A DNA stretch of 62,577 nucleotides from Cyanobacteria bacterium MAG CAR3_bin_5 (lineage in GTDB: Bacteria; Cyanobacteriota; Cyanobacteriia; PCC-6307; Cyanobiaceae): the NCBI GenBank assembly GCA_026709085.1, contig JAPOTR010000021.1:1-62577 (forward strand). Reading direction: 5' to 3'. Under the pieces are notes generated by a model. That model searched no databases and was not told the DNA's origin. It saw only the letters and a program-made list of their open reading frames with translations. How positions within the stretch are numbered: position 1 is the stretch's first letter; each line of letters begins with the position of its first letter. The position numbers and the translations under genes were made by a program. This document shows, piece by piece, positions 48,328-58,839 of this stretch.

Positions 48328-49756
48328 GGGGCCCCGCTGAACCTTGCCCGGACGCTTCCCACTCCAACCAGCCCCGTAGCTTGCCGGGGTTCAGCAACCC
48401 GGCCGGGTCGTAGGCCCGCTTGGCCTGCACCTGGTCCCTATCCACCACCCCCAATCCCCCATCCTCCACCGTGACCACGTGGGGATTGAAAAGAGTGCAG
48501 CCCAGGTTCCGGGCCGTCTCCATCACCGTCGCCAGGGCGGCAGCCCCGTTCCAGCGCAGCAGGGGCAGGGCGGCCCAGCGGGCTTCTCCGCCGCTCCGCA
48601 CCGCCTCCAGGTGCCAGGCCAGCCCATCCCCCTGCTGACGGCTCAGGGTCCGGAGCACGGCAGCCGGCTCCGGGGGCAGCAGGAGCTGCAGATAGGTCCA
48701 GGCGGGGTCGTTGGCGCGGGCATGGAGGGTGGTGTGGTTCCAGGTGAGTTCCCGCAGGGACCCCGCCACGGTCTGGGGGCGCCGCACCAGCAATCGGGCC
48801 TTATGGCGCCTCAGGTGGGTCTTGACCGTCTCCAGGGCCTCCAGGGCCACAACGGCAATGAGCCGACAACCACCGTCGTGGGTGGCTCCCCCCCGCATGG
48901 GGCGCACCATGGCCGCAATCCGCTGGTCGTACAGACTGAGCTCCTTGATGGGCAGCGCCATCCTGCGCAACTGCTCCGCCAGGGCCAGACCATGGTCCAG
49001 GTCCGATACAGCCACCAGCAGTTCCTGCCAACGATGCAGCGGGGCGGTGGGCATGGTCAGGGCCACCATGATGCCGTTGGTGCCGTAGGCATGGTTCAGG
49101 GGTGCGGCGGCATCCCCCGTCAATTGATGGCGGCGGGGGTGGGGCTCCACGGTGACAATCTCCATCCCCAGCACGTTGCCGGGATCCCGAAGGAAACCCC
49201 AACCCATGGACCCGATGCCCCCCGAGCCCCCAGCTACAAAGCCGCCGATGGTGGCCGTGCGGTAGGTGCTGGGCAGAAGGCGTTGTTCCACGCCATGGGA
49301 CGCCAGGACCTCGTCAACGGCCACCAGCCGGCAACCCGCTTCGGCGGTGACGCAATCACCGCTGGCGGAACGAACGGTCCGGAGGCCGGTCATGGTGAGC
49401 AACACACCCCCCAGCAAAGGGACGGCCTGGCCGTAATTGCCGGTGCCGGCGCCCCGCATGGTGATGGGCACACGGCGCTGGGCACAGGCGGCCGCCACTG
49501 CCTCCACCTGCTCCACGGTGACGGGACACACCACCAGCTCCGCTTCTGCCGCCGCCAGTCGGGCAGCCAGCACCGGGGAATAGTCGTAGGCGTCACGGCT
49601 GAGGCGACGGCACTCCTCGGGTTTCACCAGCAGCCGCAGACCATCGGCTGCCAGGGGCGTCAACGCCTGGGCCACGGCCGCCACGGCCGCTGGATCATGG
49701 CGTCGCGGTCCCACCGAGGGGAAGGGAAAGGCGGCATCGGCGCTGGCGGGTCTCAT
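48314..49756 (-). CDS. FAD-linked oxidase (GlcD-like)
   Basis: A 480-residue flavoprotein of the PCMH/VAO type. FAD-binding landmarks are VCPVTVEQVEAVAAACAQRRVPI, the MRGAGTGNYGQAVP loop and the TIGGFVAGGSGGIGSMGWG segment. The C-terminal cap ends with the NPGKL motif (GLLNPGKLRGW). Relatives oxidise glycolate, D-lactate or other 2-hydroxy acids. The substrate is not evident, and no iron-sulfur subunit gene is adjacent. Its start overlaps the carotenoid oxygenase stop by 4 bp, so the two are probably translationally coupled. Confidence 0.85.
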   Translation of the reverse strand: MRPASADAAFPFPSVGPRRHDPAAVAAVAQALTPLAADGLRLLVKPEECRRLSRDAYDYSPVLAARLAAAEAELVVCPVTVEQVEAVAAACAQRRVPITMRGAGTGNYGQAVPLLGGVLLTMTGLRTVRSASGDCVTAEAGCRLVAVDEVLASHGVEQRLLPSTYRTATIGGFVAGGSGGIGSMGWGFLRDPGNVLGMEIVTVEPHPRRHQLTGDAAAPLNHAYGTNGIMVALTMPTAPLHRWQELLVAVSDLDHGLALAEQLRRMALPIKELSLYDQRIAAMVRPMRGGATHDGGCRLIAVVALEALETVKTHLRRHKARLLVRRPQTVAGSLRELTWNHTTLHARANDPAWTYLQLLLPPEPAAVLRTLSRQQGDGLAWHLEAVRSGGEARWAALPLLRWNGAAALATVMETARNLGCTLFNPHVVTVEDGGLGVVDRDQVQAKRAYDPAGLLNPGKLRGWLEWEASGQGSAGPLMGG

Positions 49757-51261
49757 GGTGCGGGGGGCGTGGTGTCTCGCCGGCTCCAACTGCCGTGGAG
49801 GCCATGGGGAACAGCCAGAGGCAGGCGCAGGACAGCTTGCAGTTGCAAGTCCGCCGCACGGAGAATCACCACGTCACTGGCGCGGCGCCCACCGTTCCAC
49901 ACCAGGGAGAGAATCCAGCCGGCATCCTCGGCGGCGTTGCGGGGATGGGGAACCAGCACCGGTTCACTCACAAATCCCCGGGGCGCCGCACTCCACGTCC
50001 AACGCCGGCCTGTCTCCATGTCCAGTTTCTCGATGGCCTGCAGGGGCCCGTTGCCCGTCTGCCGCTGGGCCACCGCCATCCAGACACAGCGGTGGCGGCG
50101 CCCCTGACGCCGGGGGTGAACCGTGGCGAACTCGCAACACCGTTCACTGAGGCGGCGGCGTTCCACATGGCCATGGATCAGGTCAACGGTGCAGCGCTCC
50201 AGTTGACCGGGGGGCAGCTTCTCGAAGACCACATGGCGGAAATCCTCCTCCGGTTCCACCATGGGGAAATCGGCGTAATGAATGCTGTCCACCACCAGGG
50301 TGGCTCCCTCCTCCCATGCATTCACGTGGTGGAAGACAAAGCCCTCCGTGGCCGGCAGAACCACCGGCGCCCCGGCGCCCCGGGGAATGAGCCAGAACTC
50401 CCCGCGCCCACCGGGGCGGGAGCGCAGGCATTGGGCTGCGCCCCGGCGCCCCAGAACATAGGGCAGGGGATTGAACTCCAGGGCGTTCCTGAGGAACACC
50501 GCCCAGTTGGGGGTGAGGGCAAAGTCATGGAGGAAGGCAAAGCCCTGCAGCCGGTCTTGCCGCTGATACACCAACTGCCCCTGGGGGTCGAACTCCATGA
50601 GGCGGACGGTGCTGCGGGGACCTGCCTTGACCCCGAAATTCACCAGCCGCGACCTGCCATGGTGTCCGGGATCCAGGCGGGGATGGGCGCTGAAGGGTTC
50701 CTGGGGCGCCAGCACGCCCCCCATGGCGCTGAGGCCCCGGGTGGCCAGGGTGACGGGATCCAGGGCCGTGGGCGAGGCCGCCTCCCACAGGGCCAGCAGG
50801 TTCCCACCCCAGTCAACAACGCTGGTGTTGGCAATGTTCTTGAGCCGCAGATCCAGGGCATTGGCCAGGATGCCCCCCGGCTTTTGGGTGCCGAACACCC
50901 CCCGATAACGCCACCGCCCGGCGGCCTCCTCCTCCAGCCAGCCCGCTGTGCGCACAAAGCGGTTGCGCAGATAGGCTTGCCCCTGGCGGAAGCCCACCGC
51001 CAGAATCATGCCGTCCCCGTCAAACGGATGCTGCACCCACTGCCCACCCCGCTCCAGACGACCGGGGCCGTTGCGGTAGAGGGTTCCCTGAAGATCCGGG
51101 GGGATGGTCCCCTCAACGGTCTCCACCCACCCCTCCGTTTCTGTGGTGACGTTGCCGTAGGCACTGTTCCAGTCCGTCTGGCTGTAGTTGTCCGCCGGGT
51201 TGGCCAACGTGCTGACCGGTGCGCTGGCGGCGGCCTGCTGGTGGGCGGCGGTGGCGGTCAT
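49753..51261 (-). CDS. Carotenoid oxygenase (RPE65/CCD family)
   Basis: A non-heme iron dioxygenase of 502 residues that cleaves carotenoid or apocarotenoid double bonds. The four iron-binding histidines fit HPRLDP, FLHDFALT, FHHVNAWE and the final PHGLHGSW. The N-terminus has the family start ETEGWVETVEGTIPPDLQGTLYRNGPG (seen here as PPDLQGTLYRNGPG) and HPFDGDGM. ATG at 51261 was chosen. Upstream codons to 51351 are not family-like. It is the first gene of a two-gene unit with the FAD oxidase. Confidence 0.93.
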   Translation of the reverse strand: MTATAAHQQAAASAPVSTLANPADNYSQTDWNSAYGNVTTETEGWVETVEGTIPPDLQGTLYRNGPGRLERGGQWVQHPFDGDGMILAVGFRQGQAYLRNRFVRTAGWLEEEAAGRWRYRGVFGTQKPGGILANALDLRLKNIANTSVVDWGGNLLALWEAASPTALDPVTLATRGLSAMGGVLAPQEPFSAHPRLDPGHHGRSRLVNFGVKAGPRSTVRLMEFDPQGQLVYQRQDRLQGFAFLHDFALTPNWAVFLRNALEFNPLPYVLGRRGAAQCLRSRPGGRGEFWLIPRGAGAPVVLPATEGFVFHHVNAWEEGATLVVDSIHYADFPMVEPEEDFRHVVFEKLPPGQLERCTVDLIHGHVERRRLSERCCEFATVHPRRQGRRHRCVWMAVAQRQTGNGPLQAIEKLDMETGRRWTWSAAPRGFVSEPVLVPHPRNAAEDAGWILSLVWNGGRRASDVVILRAADLQLQAVLRLPLAVPHGLHGSWSRRDTTPPAP

Positions 51262-51456
51262 GGGGGGGGATGGGGATGGGATGGCGGCCCCAGCCTGGCA
51301 AAAATCGTTCCCCCTCCGCGGCGCCGGGAGCCTCCCCTTGGCCAACTCCACGGCAGGTGGAACAGGTCAGGGTGTGGGTGGGCCTGGGAGTGGGGATGCC
51401 GACCCCTCGGCGCAGCGGTCAAGGCCGCAAGCGGTTGGCGGGCCGCAGTGCTCGGG

Positions 51457-51861
51457 TTAGAAGGGAATGTCGTCTTCGGGATCCAGATCCGACGTGGAAT
51501 CCGGCTCCGGCGCCAGGGGCTGGGCCGCAGGCGGGATGCCCGATTCCGACTGGGGAACCTGGAGCGGATGGAGGCGGCTGAGGATGAGTTCCGCCTGCTT
51601 CTGCATGCCCACACCGTCAGGACGAGGCGTGCTGCGCATCATGAGACGGCCCTCCAGCAGCACCTTCCGGCCCGGCTGGGCCTGCTGCTCCACGGTTGTG
51701 GCCAGGTCGCGCCAGGCGGTGACCTTCAAGGTGGGCTGGGGGTCACCCTCCCGCAGCGGGTCAAAGCACACCAGCATCTCCGCTACGGGGATCTGGTCCC
51801 CCTGGGTGTAGCGCAGCCTGGGGGTTTCCTGCACAACAGCCTCAAGCAAGCAGTGGTTCAT
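51457..51861 (-). CDS. ssb: Single-stranded DNA-binding protein
   Basis: A 134-residue OB-fold protein that coats single-stranded DNA in replication and repair. OB strands are seen in LKVTAWRDLA and GRKVLLEGRLMMRS. The C-terminus is an acidic tip ending DPEDDIPF, which recruits repair partners. A perfect AGGAGG precedes the ATG at 51861. The N-terminus is divergent, as in the second type of Ssb of picocyanobacteria, so a different paralogue may be the main one. Confidence 0.9.
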   Translation of the reverse strand: MNHCLLEAVVQETPRLRYTQGDQIPVAEMLVCFDPLREGDPQPTLKVTAWRDLATTVEQQAQPGRKVLLEGRLMMRSTPRPDGVGMQKQAELILSRLHPLQVPQSESGIPPAAQPLAPEPDSTSDLDPEDDIPF

Positions 51862-52028
51862 GACGATTGTTCCTCCTGGAAGGACGTGAAAACGATCTGT
51901 GCAATGGGGCAAGCCGCTGGGGCGGACCAGGGGAACACCCACGGATGCGCCCTTGGCGCCGACGCGCTTTCCTGTTCTCAGGTTTCCCCTCTGGTGGTGG
52001 CTGCACCCTAATTCCTCGATTCCCCGTG

Positions 52029-52859
52029 ATGGCCCACTCCTGGAAATGCCGCAACTGGATCTGGCTGGTGGCCGGCACGGAGGATGGCGTCTGGGCAGCC
52101 CGGCAATTGCTGGCCCTGTCCGTGCCGGTCCGGGTCCAGGTGGTGAGCCCGGGCGCCTGCAGAGCCTACGGACTGTTGACCGCCAACCCGGCCTTCCAGT
52201 GCCGGGCCATGGCCTTGACGCCAAGGGAGGTTCACCGGGTGTTGACCGGTCCGGCGCCCCCGGCGCTGGTGCTGGATGCCACCCATCCCTTTGCCCTGCG
52301 GATCACCCGGACGCTTCACACCGCCTGTGGCGCATCAGCCATCCCCTACCTGCGCCTCCATCGCCCTCAACTCAAGCCAGGCGCCGCCACCCTGGTGGAC
52401 CGCCTGGAAGCGGTGCAGGATCTGGGTTCACGTTCCCTCCTGACCGCCATCGGCTCCCGCAACCTGGCCCCCCTGGTGGCTTGGCACGGGCCGCAGCGCA
52501 CCGCCGCCCGCATCCTGCCCACCGCAACAGCCCTGCAGCAGGCTCTGGCGGCGGGATTGCCACCGGAGCGCATTGCCCCCTTGCAACCCGTCGGCACAGG
52601 CCATGGGGGGGAGATTCACCCGCCCACCGATCCGGGCACGTGTCTGGAGGCGGCCCTCTGTCGCCGTTGGGCTGTTGATGTAGTGTTGGCGCGCCAGTCG
52701 GGAGGTACGCCGGAGCGCCATTGGCGCCGGGTCTGTGCAGCACTGGGGGTGTCCCTCTGGCTGCTGCGGCGGCCGCAGGAGTCCAGTGGCATGGCCGGCT
52801 GTACCAGAGAGACGTTGTCCCAAAGGGTCCAAGAATGCCTTCGGAAACCGCGGCCATGA
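52029..52859 (+). CDS. cobK: Precorrin-6A/cobalt-precorrin-6A reductase
   Basis: NAD(P)H-dependent reductase of cobalamin (pseudocobalamin in picocyanobacteria) corrin ring synthesis. 276 residues. It has the family start WLVAGTEDGVWAARQL, the VLDATHPFALRIT motif and YLRLHRP. The C-terminal VLARQSGG is also typical. ATG 52029 follows a GTG at 52026. It overlaps the cutA start by 4 bp. Divergent from ssb. Confidence 0.93.
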   Translation: MAHSWKCRNWIWLVAGTEDGVWAARQLLALSVPVRVQVVSPGACRAYGLLTANPAFQCRAMALTPREVHRVLTGPAPPALVLDATHPFALRITRTLHTACGASAIPYLRLHRPQLKPGAATLVDRLEAVQDLGSRSLLTAIGSRNLAPLVAWHGPQRTAARILPTATALQQALAAGLPPERIAPLQPVGTGHGGEIHPPTDPGTCLEAALCRRWAVDVVLARQSGGTPERHWRRVCAALGVSLWLLRRPQESSGMAGCTRETLSQRVQECLRKPRP

Positions 52860-53200
52860 CGCCCGGCAATCACCTTCAAGATATCCGCCTGGTGCTCACC
52901 ACCTGCGCCGATCACGACAGCGCCGATCAACTGGCCCGCCACCTGCTGGAGCAGCGTCTCGCGGCCTGTGTCAGCCTGCTGCCCGTCACCAGCACCTACC
53001 ACTGGCAGGGGGAACTCCAGCAGGAGCAGGAGGTGCAGATGATCATCAAGACCAGCCCTGGGCAACTGCCCGGGCTCCTCAAGGAGGTGAACCGTCGCCA
53101 CAGCTACGAGGCGCCCGAGCTTGTGGTGCTGGACGCCGGCGCCGCCGGATCCTACGGCGCCTGGTTGCTGGATGCGGTGGCCTCCCCCGGAGCCAGTTGA
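52856..53200 (+). CDS. cutA: Divalent-cation tolerance protein CutA
   Basis: A small trimeric ferredoxin-fold protein of 114 residues. The family markers are LEQRLAACVSLLPV, then YHWQGELQQEQEVQMIIKT, and the HSYEAPELVVL motif. Linked to copper tolerance in E. coli; the physiological role elsewhere is unsettled. ATG at 52856 overlaps the cobK stop in an ATGA arrangement. An ATG at 52835 would add seven residues. The 3' end overlaps the convergent kinase gene by 49 bp. Confidence 0.92.
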   Translation: MTPGNHLQDIRLVLTTCADHDSADQLARHLLEQRLAACVSLLPVTSTYHWQGELQQEQEVQMIIKTSPGQLPGLLKEVNRRHSYEAPELVVLDAGAAGSYGAWLLDAVASPGAS

Positions 53201-54198
53201 GGCAGCTCCCGGCGGAGCAGGCGGCGCAGGGACAGGGCCGGCCGTGGCCCCAGGTGGCTGATCACCTCGGCCGCGGCCAGGGAGCCGATGCGGCCACAGT
53301 CCGCCAGGGGCAGTTGACGGGTGATCCCATGGAGGAATCCGGCCGCGTAAAGATCCCCCGCGCCGGTGGTGTCCACCACGCCGGTGAGCGGATGGGGAGG
53401 AATGGTATGAACCAGCCCCCCACCCAGCACCAGTGAGCCCTGGGCGCCGCAGGTGAGTGCCGCAACGAGGGGCCGCTGCCGCAAATACTCCACGGCGTCT
53501 GCAATGGCGTCCACCTGCAGGAGGGCCGTGATCTCCACCTCGTTGGCGAAGAGGATGTCCACGTGCTCCGCCACCATGGCGCGGAAATCCTCCCGGTGGC
53601 GCTCAACGCAAAATCCGTCGGACAGGCTCAGGGCCACAAGACCCCCTGCCTGTCGGGCCATGGCGGCGGCGCGACGGAAGGCGGCCTTGGCGCCGGGATC
53701 GTCAAAGAGGTAGCCCTCCAGATACAACACCTTGGCCTGCCGGATAAACCGGGGGTCCAGATCGTCCTCCCCCAGATCCCGGGCACAGCCCGGATCCGCC
53801 GCCATGGTGCGTTCGGCGTCCGGGGTGATCAACACCAGGCAGCGACCCGTTGCCGCACCGCCCGGAGAGGGAGGTGTGGGGTAGGCCACGCCAACGGCGG
53901 TGATGTCATGGCGGAACGTATACCCCAGTCGATCATCACAAACCCGCCCGATGAACCCGGTGGAACTGCCCAGGCCGGCCAGGCCGGCCACGGTGTTGGC
54001 GGCGGACCCGCCGGAGGTTTCCAACTCCGGCTCCAGGGTGTTGTAGAGCGCTTCCACCTGGGCATGGTCCAGGAGCACCGTGCCGCCTTTGGGCAGGCCA
54101 TGGCGCTGCAACACCTGCTCCTGCACCCGCACCAGCACGTCAACAATGGCATGACCCACCGCCACCACGTCGTAGCGCTTGTCGGGAACCGCCGTCAC
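53152..54198 (-). CDS. PfkB-family sugar kinase, adenosine kinase-like
   Basis: A 348-residue ribokinase-fold kinase. Landmarks are the GGSAANTVAGLAGLG motif that binds substrate and the DTTGAGDLYAAGFL motif with the catalytic Asp. The N-terminal pattern DVVAVGHAIVDVL and the FANEVEITAL segment are like adenosine-kinase-type members of picocyanobacteria. Phosphorylation of adenosine or another nucleoside is probable, but not proved by sequence. GTG at 54198 was chosen, because the frame upstream overlaps purA. It sits 12 bp after purA on the same strand. Confidence 0.88.
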   Translation of the reverse strand: MTAVPDKRYDVVAVGHAIVDVLVRVQEQVLQRHGLPKGGTVLLDHAQVEALYNTLEPELETSGGSAANTVAGLAGLGSSTGFIGRVCDDRLGYTFRHDITAVGVAYPTPPSPGGAATGRCLVLITPDAERTMAADPGCARDLGEDDLDPRFIRQAKVLYLEGYLFDDPGAKAAFRRAAAMARQAGGLVALSLSDGFCVERHREDFRAMVAEHVDILFANEVEITALLQVDAIADAVEYLRQRPLVAALTCGAQGSLVLGGGLVHTIPPHPLTGVVDTTGAGDLYAAGFLHGITRQLPLADCGRIGSLAAAEVISHLGPRPALSLRRLLRRELPQLAPGEATASSNQAP

Positions 54199-54209
54199 CC
54201 CGGAGGCGC

Positions 54210-55562
<1,353 letters not shown>

Positions 55563-55598
55563 TTAGTAGTGTCGCAGGTGATGGTCCCGCCGGGGGCT

Positions 55599-56000
55599 TC
55601 AAGCGCCCCGCACCACGCTCAACTCGGCGATCTTCCATTCTTTTTGTAAACGGTTGCGAAGTTTCTCGGGAATGGGGCGGTTCTCGAAGTTGGCGTAGTG
55701 ACCGGCCAGACTGTTGAGGGCCGTCTGCATGGTGGTGAACGAACCGAGCGCCTTGATGCGCGGGTTGCGGCGGTAGCGGGAGATGTAGTCGTTCATCAGG
55801 TCACGGCTTTCCCGCTCCGCCTGCCGGTAACCGGGATCGTCCACGGCCACGTCCACCGCCTGGCGCAACTCCGTGATCGCCACGAGGGTGTCGTCCACGT
55901 AGCGTCCGGTGAGGCCATGGGCATCGGCGCCGCTGCAGCCCGTCAAGGTGACCACCACGGCCAGCAGCGCGGCAACAAGATGTAAAACAACTCTGACCAT
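55599..56000 (-). CDS. psb27: Photosystem II assembly protein Psb27
   Basis: Lumenal lipoprotein that binds CP43 in PSII assembly and repair intermediates. 133 residues. The signal peptide ends in a lipobox (TLTGCSG, Cys22). The mature four-helix bundle has LTGRYVDDTLVAI, DYISRYRRN and the TMQTALNSLAGHYANF segment, all family-like. Transcribed in the same direction as proS upstream, with a 35-bp gap. Confidence 0.95.
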   Translation of the reverse strand: MVRVVLHLVAALLAVVVTLTGCSGADAHGLTGRYVDDTLVAITELRQAVDVAVDDPGYRQAERESRDLMNDYISRYRRNPRIKALGSFTTMQTALNSLAGHYANFENRPIPEKLRNRLQKEWKIAELSVVRGA

Positions 56001-56035
56001 GGGACCAGCAGGAACAACGTGACAGTCGGAGCAGT

Positions 56036-57865
56036 CTAGACCTCCACCCCGGACCCTGTCTCGGGCAGGCTTCCCCGCCGTTGCCGCTGAAGCCGGGGCA
56101 GGAGATGGGGCAGGAGTCGGGGTGCGTCCATGTCCAGAACCTCTCTGGCAGAGCGCGCCTTGAGTTCAATCCCGCCCCGGGCCGCATTCCGGCCCACCAC
56201 AACGCGCCAGGGAATTCCCAGCAGATCGGCATCTTTAAACTTCACACCGGCCCGCTCCACCCGGTCGTCAAGGAGCACGTCCACCCCCGCGGCCCGCAGT
56301 TCTCCGTAGAGTCCCTCAGCCAACCGGCGCTGCTCCTGTTCCTCCCCGTTGGCCACAGTGATGACCACCTCGAAAGGAGCAATGCCCACGGGCCAGATCA
56401 TGCCGTTGTCGTCATGGTTCTGCTCCACGGCCGCCTGGGCCAGCCGTGAGACGCCAATGCCGTAGCAGCCCATCCACATGGGCTCCGTGCCGCCGCCCTC
56501 GGTGTTGAAGCAGGCTGCCAAGGCGCTGGAGTACTTGCGCCCAAGCTGGAAGATGTGCCCCACCTCGATGCCCCGGGTTGCCGTCAGGACGGCCTCGGAA
56601 TCATGGCGGCAGCGGTCACCGGGCTGGGCGGAGCGCACGTCCGCCCGGGTGAAGGACAATGCCAACGCCCGCCAGCCGGGCGCCCGGCGGTGCTGATCCG
56701 GCGCGTTGGCTCCACAGACGAAGCCGGCCAGATCCGCGGCTGTGGGATCCACAATCCGCAGGAACCCGCCCACCAGGCCGGGCGTCCCCTGAACGGCATC
56801 GTCGGCCAGGTCGGGACCGAGAAACCCCACAGGCAGTTGCGCGCCATGGGCCGGCAGGGTGTCCACCTCCAGCCGTTCCAGAGCCAGCAGGGGTCCCCGC
56901 TCCGCCAGCAGACGGCCCAGCACGTTGGCGAGCTTGACGGTGTTCACCTCCTGGTCCCCCCGCAGCACCGTCAGCACCGGCTGGTCAGGGCCATCGGCAA
57001 AGGAGGCCCGATGGAGGAGCACCTTGACGGTCTGGGTGGGGTGCAGATTGTGGGCGGCACAGACGGCTTCAATGGTGGCCTGCCCCGGGGTGGCAAAGCA
57101 CTCGTCAGCCGTGACCTTGAGGGGCGCCGCCGGGGGCGGCAGGGACTGGGCCCGCTCCTGGTTGGCGGCGTAACGTCCGTCGGCACTGCTCAGCACCAGG
57201 TCTTCGCCGGCCTCCGCCATGGCCATGAACTCCTGGCTGGCAGCGCCGCCGATGGCGCCGCTGTCCGCCTGAACCGCCAGCACCTTGAGCCCGCAACGGG
57301 CAAAGACGCGGCGATAGGCCTGGTCCATGGAGCCGTAGTAGCGCCGCAGATCCTCCTCGTCGGCATGGAAGGAGTAGGCGTCCTTCATGATGAATTCCCG
57401 CCCCCGCATCAGCCCGAACCGGGGCCGGATTTCATCCCTGAACTTGGTTTGCAGTTGATAGAAGCAGACGGGCAGTTGCCGGTAGGAGCGAATCAAGTCG
57501 GCGGCGAGGGAGGTGACCACCTCTTCGTGGGTGGGCCCCAGGCCCAGTTCTCTGCCCTGGCGATCCCTGAGGCTGAACATGATCCCTTCGCCGGCCGTGT
57601 AGGTGTCCCAGCGACCGGAACGGCGCCAAAGCTCGGCAGGCTGAAGGGCCGGCAGGCGCAACTCCAGCGCGCCGATGGCGTCCATCTCCTCGCGGACGAT
57701 GGCTTCCACCTTGCGGAGCACCCGCCACATCAGCGGCATGTAGGCGTAGATCCCGGAAGCGACCCGTCGGATGAACCCTCCCCTCACCAGCCACTGGTGG
57801 GAGGGAATTTCCGCTTCGGCCGGAGGCTCGCGAAGGGTGACCAGGAGCAAGTCTTGGGCCCGCAT
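56036..57865 (-). CDS. proS: Prolyl-tRNA synthetase
   Basis: Class II aminoacyl-tRNA synthetase of the bacterial ProS type, 609 residues. Motif 1 is in the N-terminal RRVASGIYAYMPL region, motif 2 in FRDEIRPRFGLMRGREFIMKD and motif 3 in GCYGIGVSRLAQA. The central INS-like editing domain (about 225-390) contains TVKVLLHRA and LRGDQEVN. The C-terminal anticodon-binding domain is present. The ATG at 57865 matches family length. The frame upstream extends into the divergent gene's promoter. Confidence 0.95.
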   Translation of the reverse strand: MRAQDLLLVTLREPPAEAEIPSHQWLVRGGFIRRVASGIYAYMPLMWRVLRKVEAIVREEMDAIGALELRLPALQPAELWRRSGRWDTYTAGEGIMFSLRDRQGRELGLGPTHEEVVTSLAADLIRSYRQLPVCFYQLQTKFRDEIRPRFGLMRGREFIMKDAYSFHADEEDLRRYYGSMDQAYRRVFARCGLKVLAVQADSGAIGGAASQEFMAMAEAGEDLVLSSADGRYAANQERAQSLPPPAAPLKVTADECFATPGQATIEAVCAAHNLHPTQTVKVLLHRASFADGPDQPVLTVLRGDQEVNTVKLANVLGRLLAERGPLLALERLEVDTLPAHGAQLPVGFLGPDLADDAVQGTPGLVGGFLRIVDPTAADLAGFVCGANAPDQHRRAPGWRALALSFTRADVRSAQPGDRCRHDSEAVLTATRGIEVGHIFQLGRKYSSALAACFNTEGGGTEPMWMGCYGIGVSRLAQAAVEQNHDDNGMIWPVGIAPFEVVITVANGEEQEQRRLAEGLYGELRAAGVDVLLDDRVERAGVKFKDADLLGIPWRVVVGRNAARGGIELKARSAREVLDMDAPRLLPHLLPRLQRQRRGSLPETGSGVEV

Positions 57866-57980
57866 GGATGAGGAACAGGGTTGGAGAAAAGCGTAACGCT
57901 GCCCACTGTCGGGAACAGGACCGCACAACCGGCGGCTACAGTATTGGACGTTTGAGACGCATTCGTCCAGTTTCAGTCTC

Positions 57981-58352
57981 ATGGCTGCCGCCTCCCCCTC
58001 CTCGGACGCCCTGATGGGCATCGAGGACGTTCAGGACTGTCTGAACCGTTCCCGAGCCTCCATCTACCGCTATGCCAACACCGACCCCCACGTTCTGAAT
58101 CCCCCCTTCGATCTGCGCAAGCTGAATGCCGAATTCCGGCAGGACCACAAGGATCCGCTCCTGTTTCACCCCCAGGAGGTGGCCCGCTTTGCGCGAGACG
58201 TGTTGCGGATCAAAGGGGTACACGTGACCGTTCTCAACGGACCTCGGAACGCCACCGAAGAACTGCTCACGGAGATGCTGTCCGAATTGCGCCGGATTCG
58301 TCTGGCCCTCACCTGTGAGCCGCCTACCGAGGGTCCATCATCCCGGGGGTGA
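57981..58352 (+). CDS. Hypothetical protein with possible helix-turn-helix
   Basis: A 123-residue soluble protein. The segment GIEDVQDCLNRSRASIYRYA (about 13-32) looks like a helix-turn-helix of the excisionase or MerR kind. A second part around LFHPQEVARFARDVLRIKGVHVTV would fit a small regulatory domain. The C-terminus is helical (ATEELLTEMLSELRRIRLAL). No function assigned. Divergent from proS with about 115 bp between the start codons. Just after its stop lies a decayed coiled-coil gene. Confidence 0.65.
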   Translation: MAAASPSSDALMGIEDVQDCLNRSRASIYRYANTDPHVLNPPFDLRKLNAEFRQDHKDPLLFHPQEVARFARDVLRIKGVHVTVLNGPRNATEELLTEMLSELRRIRLALTCEPPTEGPSSRG

Positions 58353-58356
58353 CAAC

Positions 58357-58481
58357 ATGCCCACGTTCCCCGGCTCAACAAGCGGATCCACGATCTACGG
58401 GAAGACCGGAAGGATCTACGGAAGAAAGTGGATGACCTCCGTGACGAAGTGAAGGGCCTACCCTTGAAAATCATGGACTGA
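58357..58481 (+). pseudogene. Decayed member of the small coiled-coil family
   Basis: It starts with ATG and MPTFP, matching the MPTLPP start of the gene at 79-372. In another frame it continues as LNKRIHDLREDRKDLRKKVD, a clear charged coiled-coil stretch that ends at TGA 58479-58481. The hydrophobic segment expected between the two parts is missing. It therefore looks like a copy shortened by deletion with a frameshift. Confidence 0.55.
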
Positions 58482-58661
58482 CTGCGCCATCCCATTTCCC
58501 CGGATCGTTGAATTGCTCCCCACAAGCGCCGTGGCGAGGTACCCCATACAACAGGACGGGATCCCTGCCCGTTCCAGGGTCCGCCCCGGCCGCCTTCCGG
58601 GCCGCTTGCCAGCGCCTCGTACCGTGACCGAAAGTATCCCTACATCCTTCACCATGGACCC

Positions 58662-58839
58662 ATGCCAGCGATCCCCCCGCACTGAGTGAATGGCTGGCGC
58701 TGCTGACCCAGCCGACCGTGATCCTGCTGGGCGTAGGGCTGTATGTGAACCTGCTGAGCAAGCGGATTGACGAATTGCGGGAAGGCATGAAAGCCATGGA
58801 TGCCGGGCAGCGGGAAGGCAACAAGGCCCTGAATGAAAA
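58662..58839 (+). pseudogene. Second decayed coiled-coil family member, truncated by a repeat
   Basis: ATG at 58662 gives MPAIPPH and then stops. One base over, the frame continues LSEWLALLTQPTVILLGVGL, VNLLSKRIDELREGMKAMDA and GQREGNKALNEK. This is close to the gene at 79-372 in order and motifs. Similarity ends exactly at KALNEK, where the 23-bp near-palindromic element at 58840 begins. The expected LDRLLEARF tail is lost. One frameshift and one insertion or deletion thus explain its state. Confidence 0.6.

Noticed and set aside
49795..52011. 738-codon plus-strand frame opposite the carotenoid oxygenase
   Set aside because: Antisense shadow; both the oxygenase and ssb are unmistakable on the other strand.
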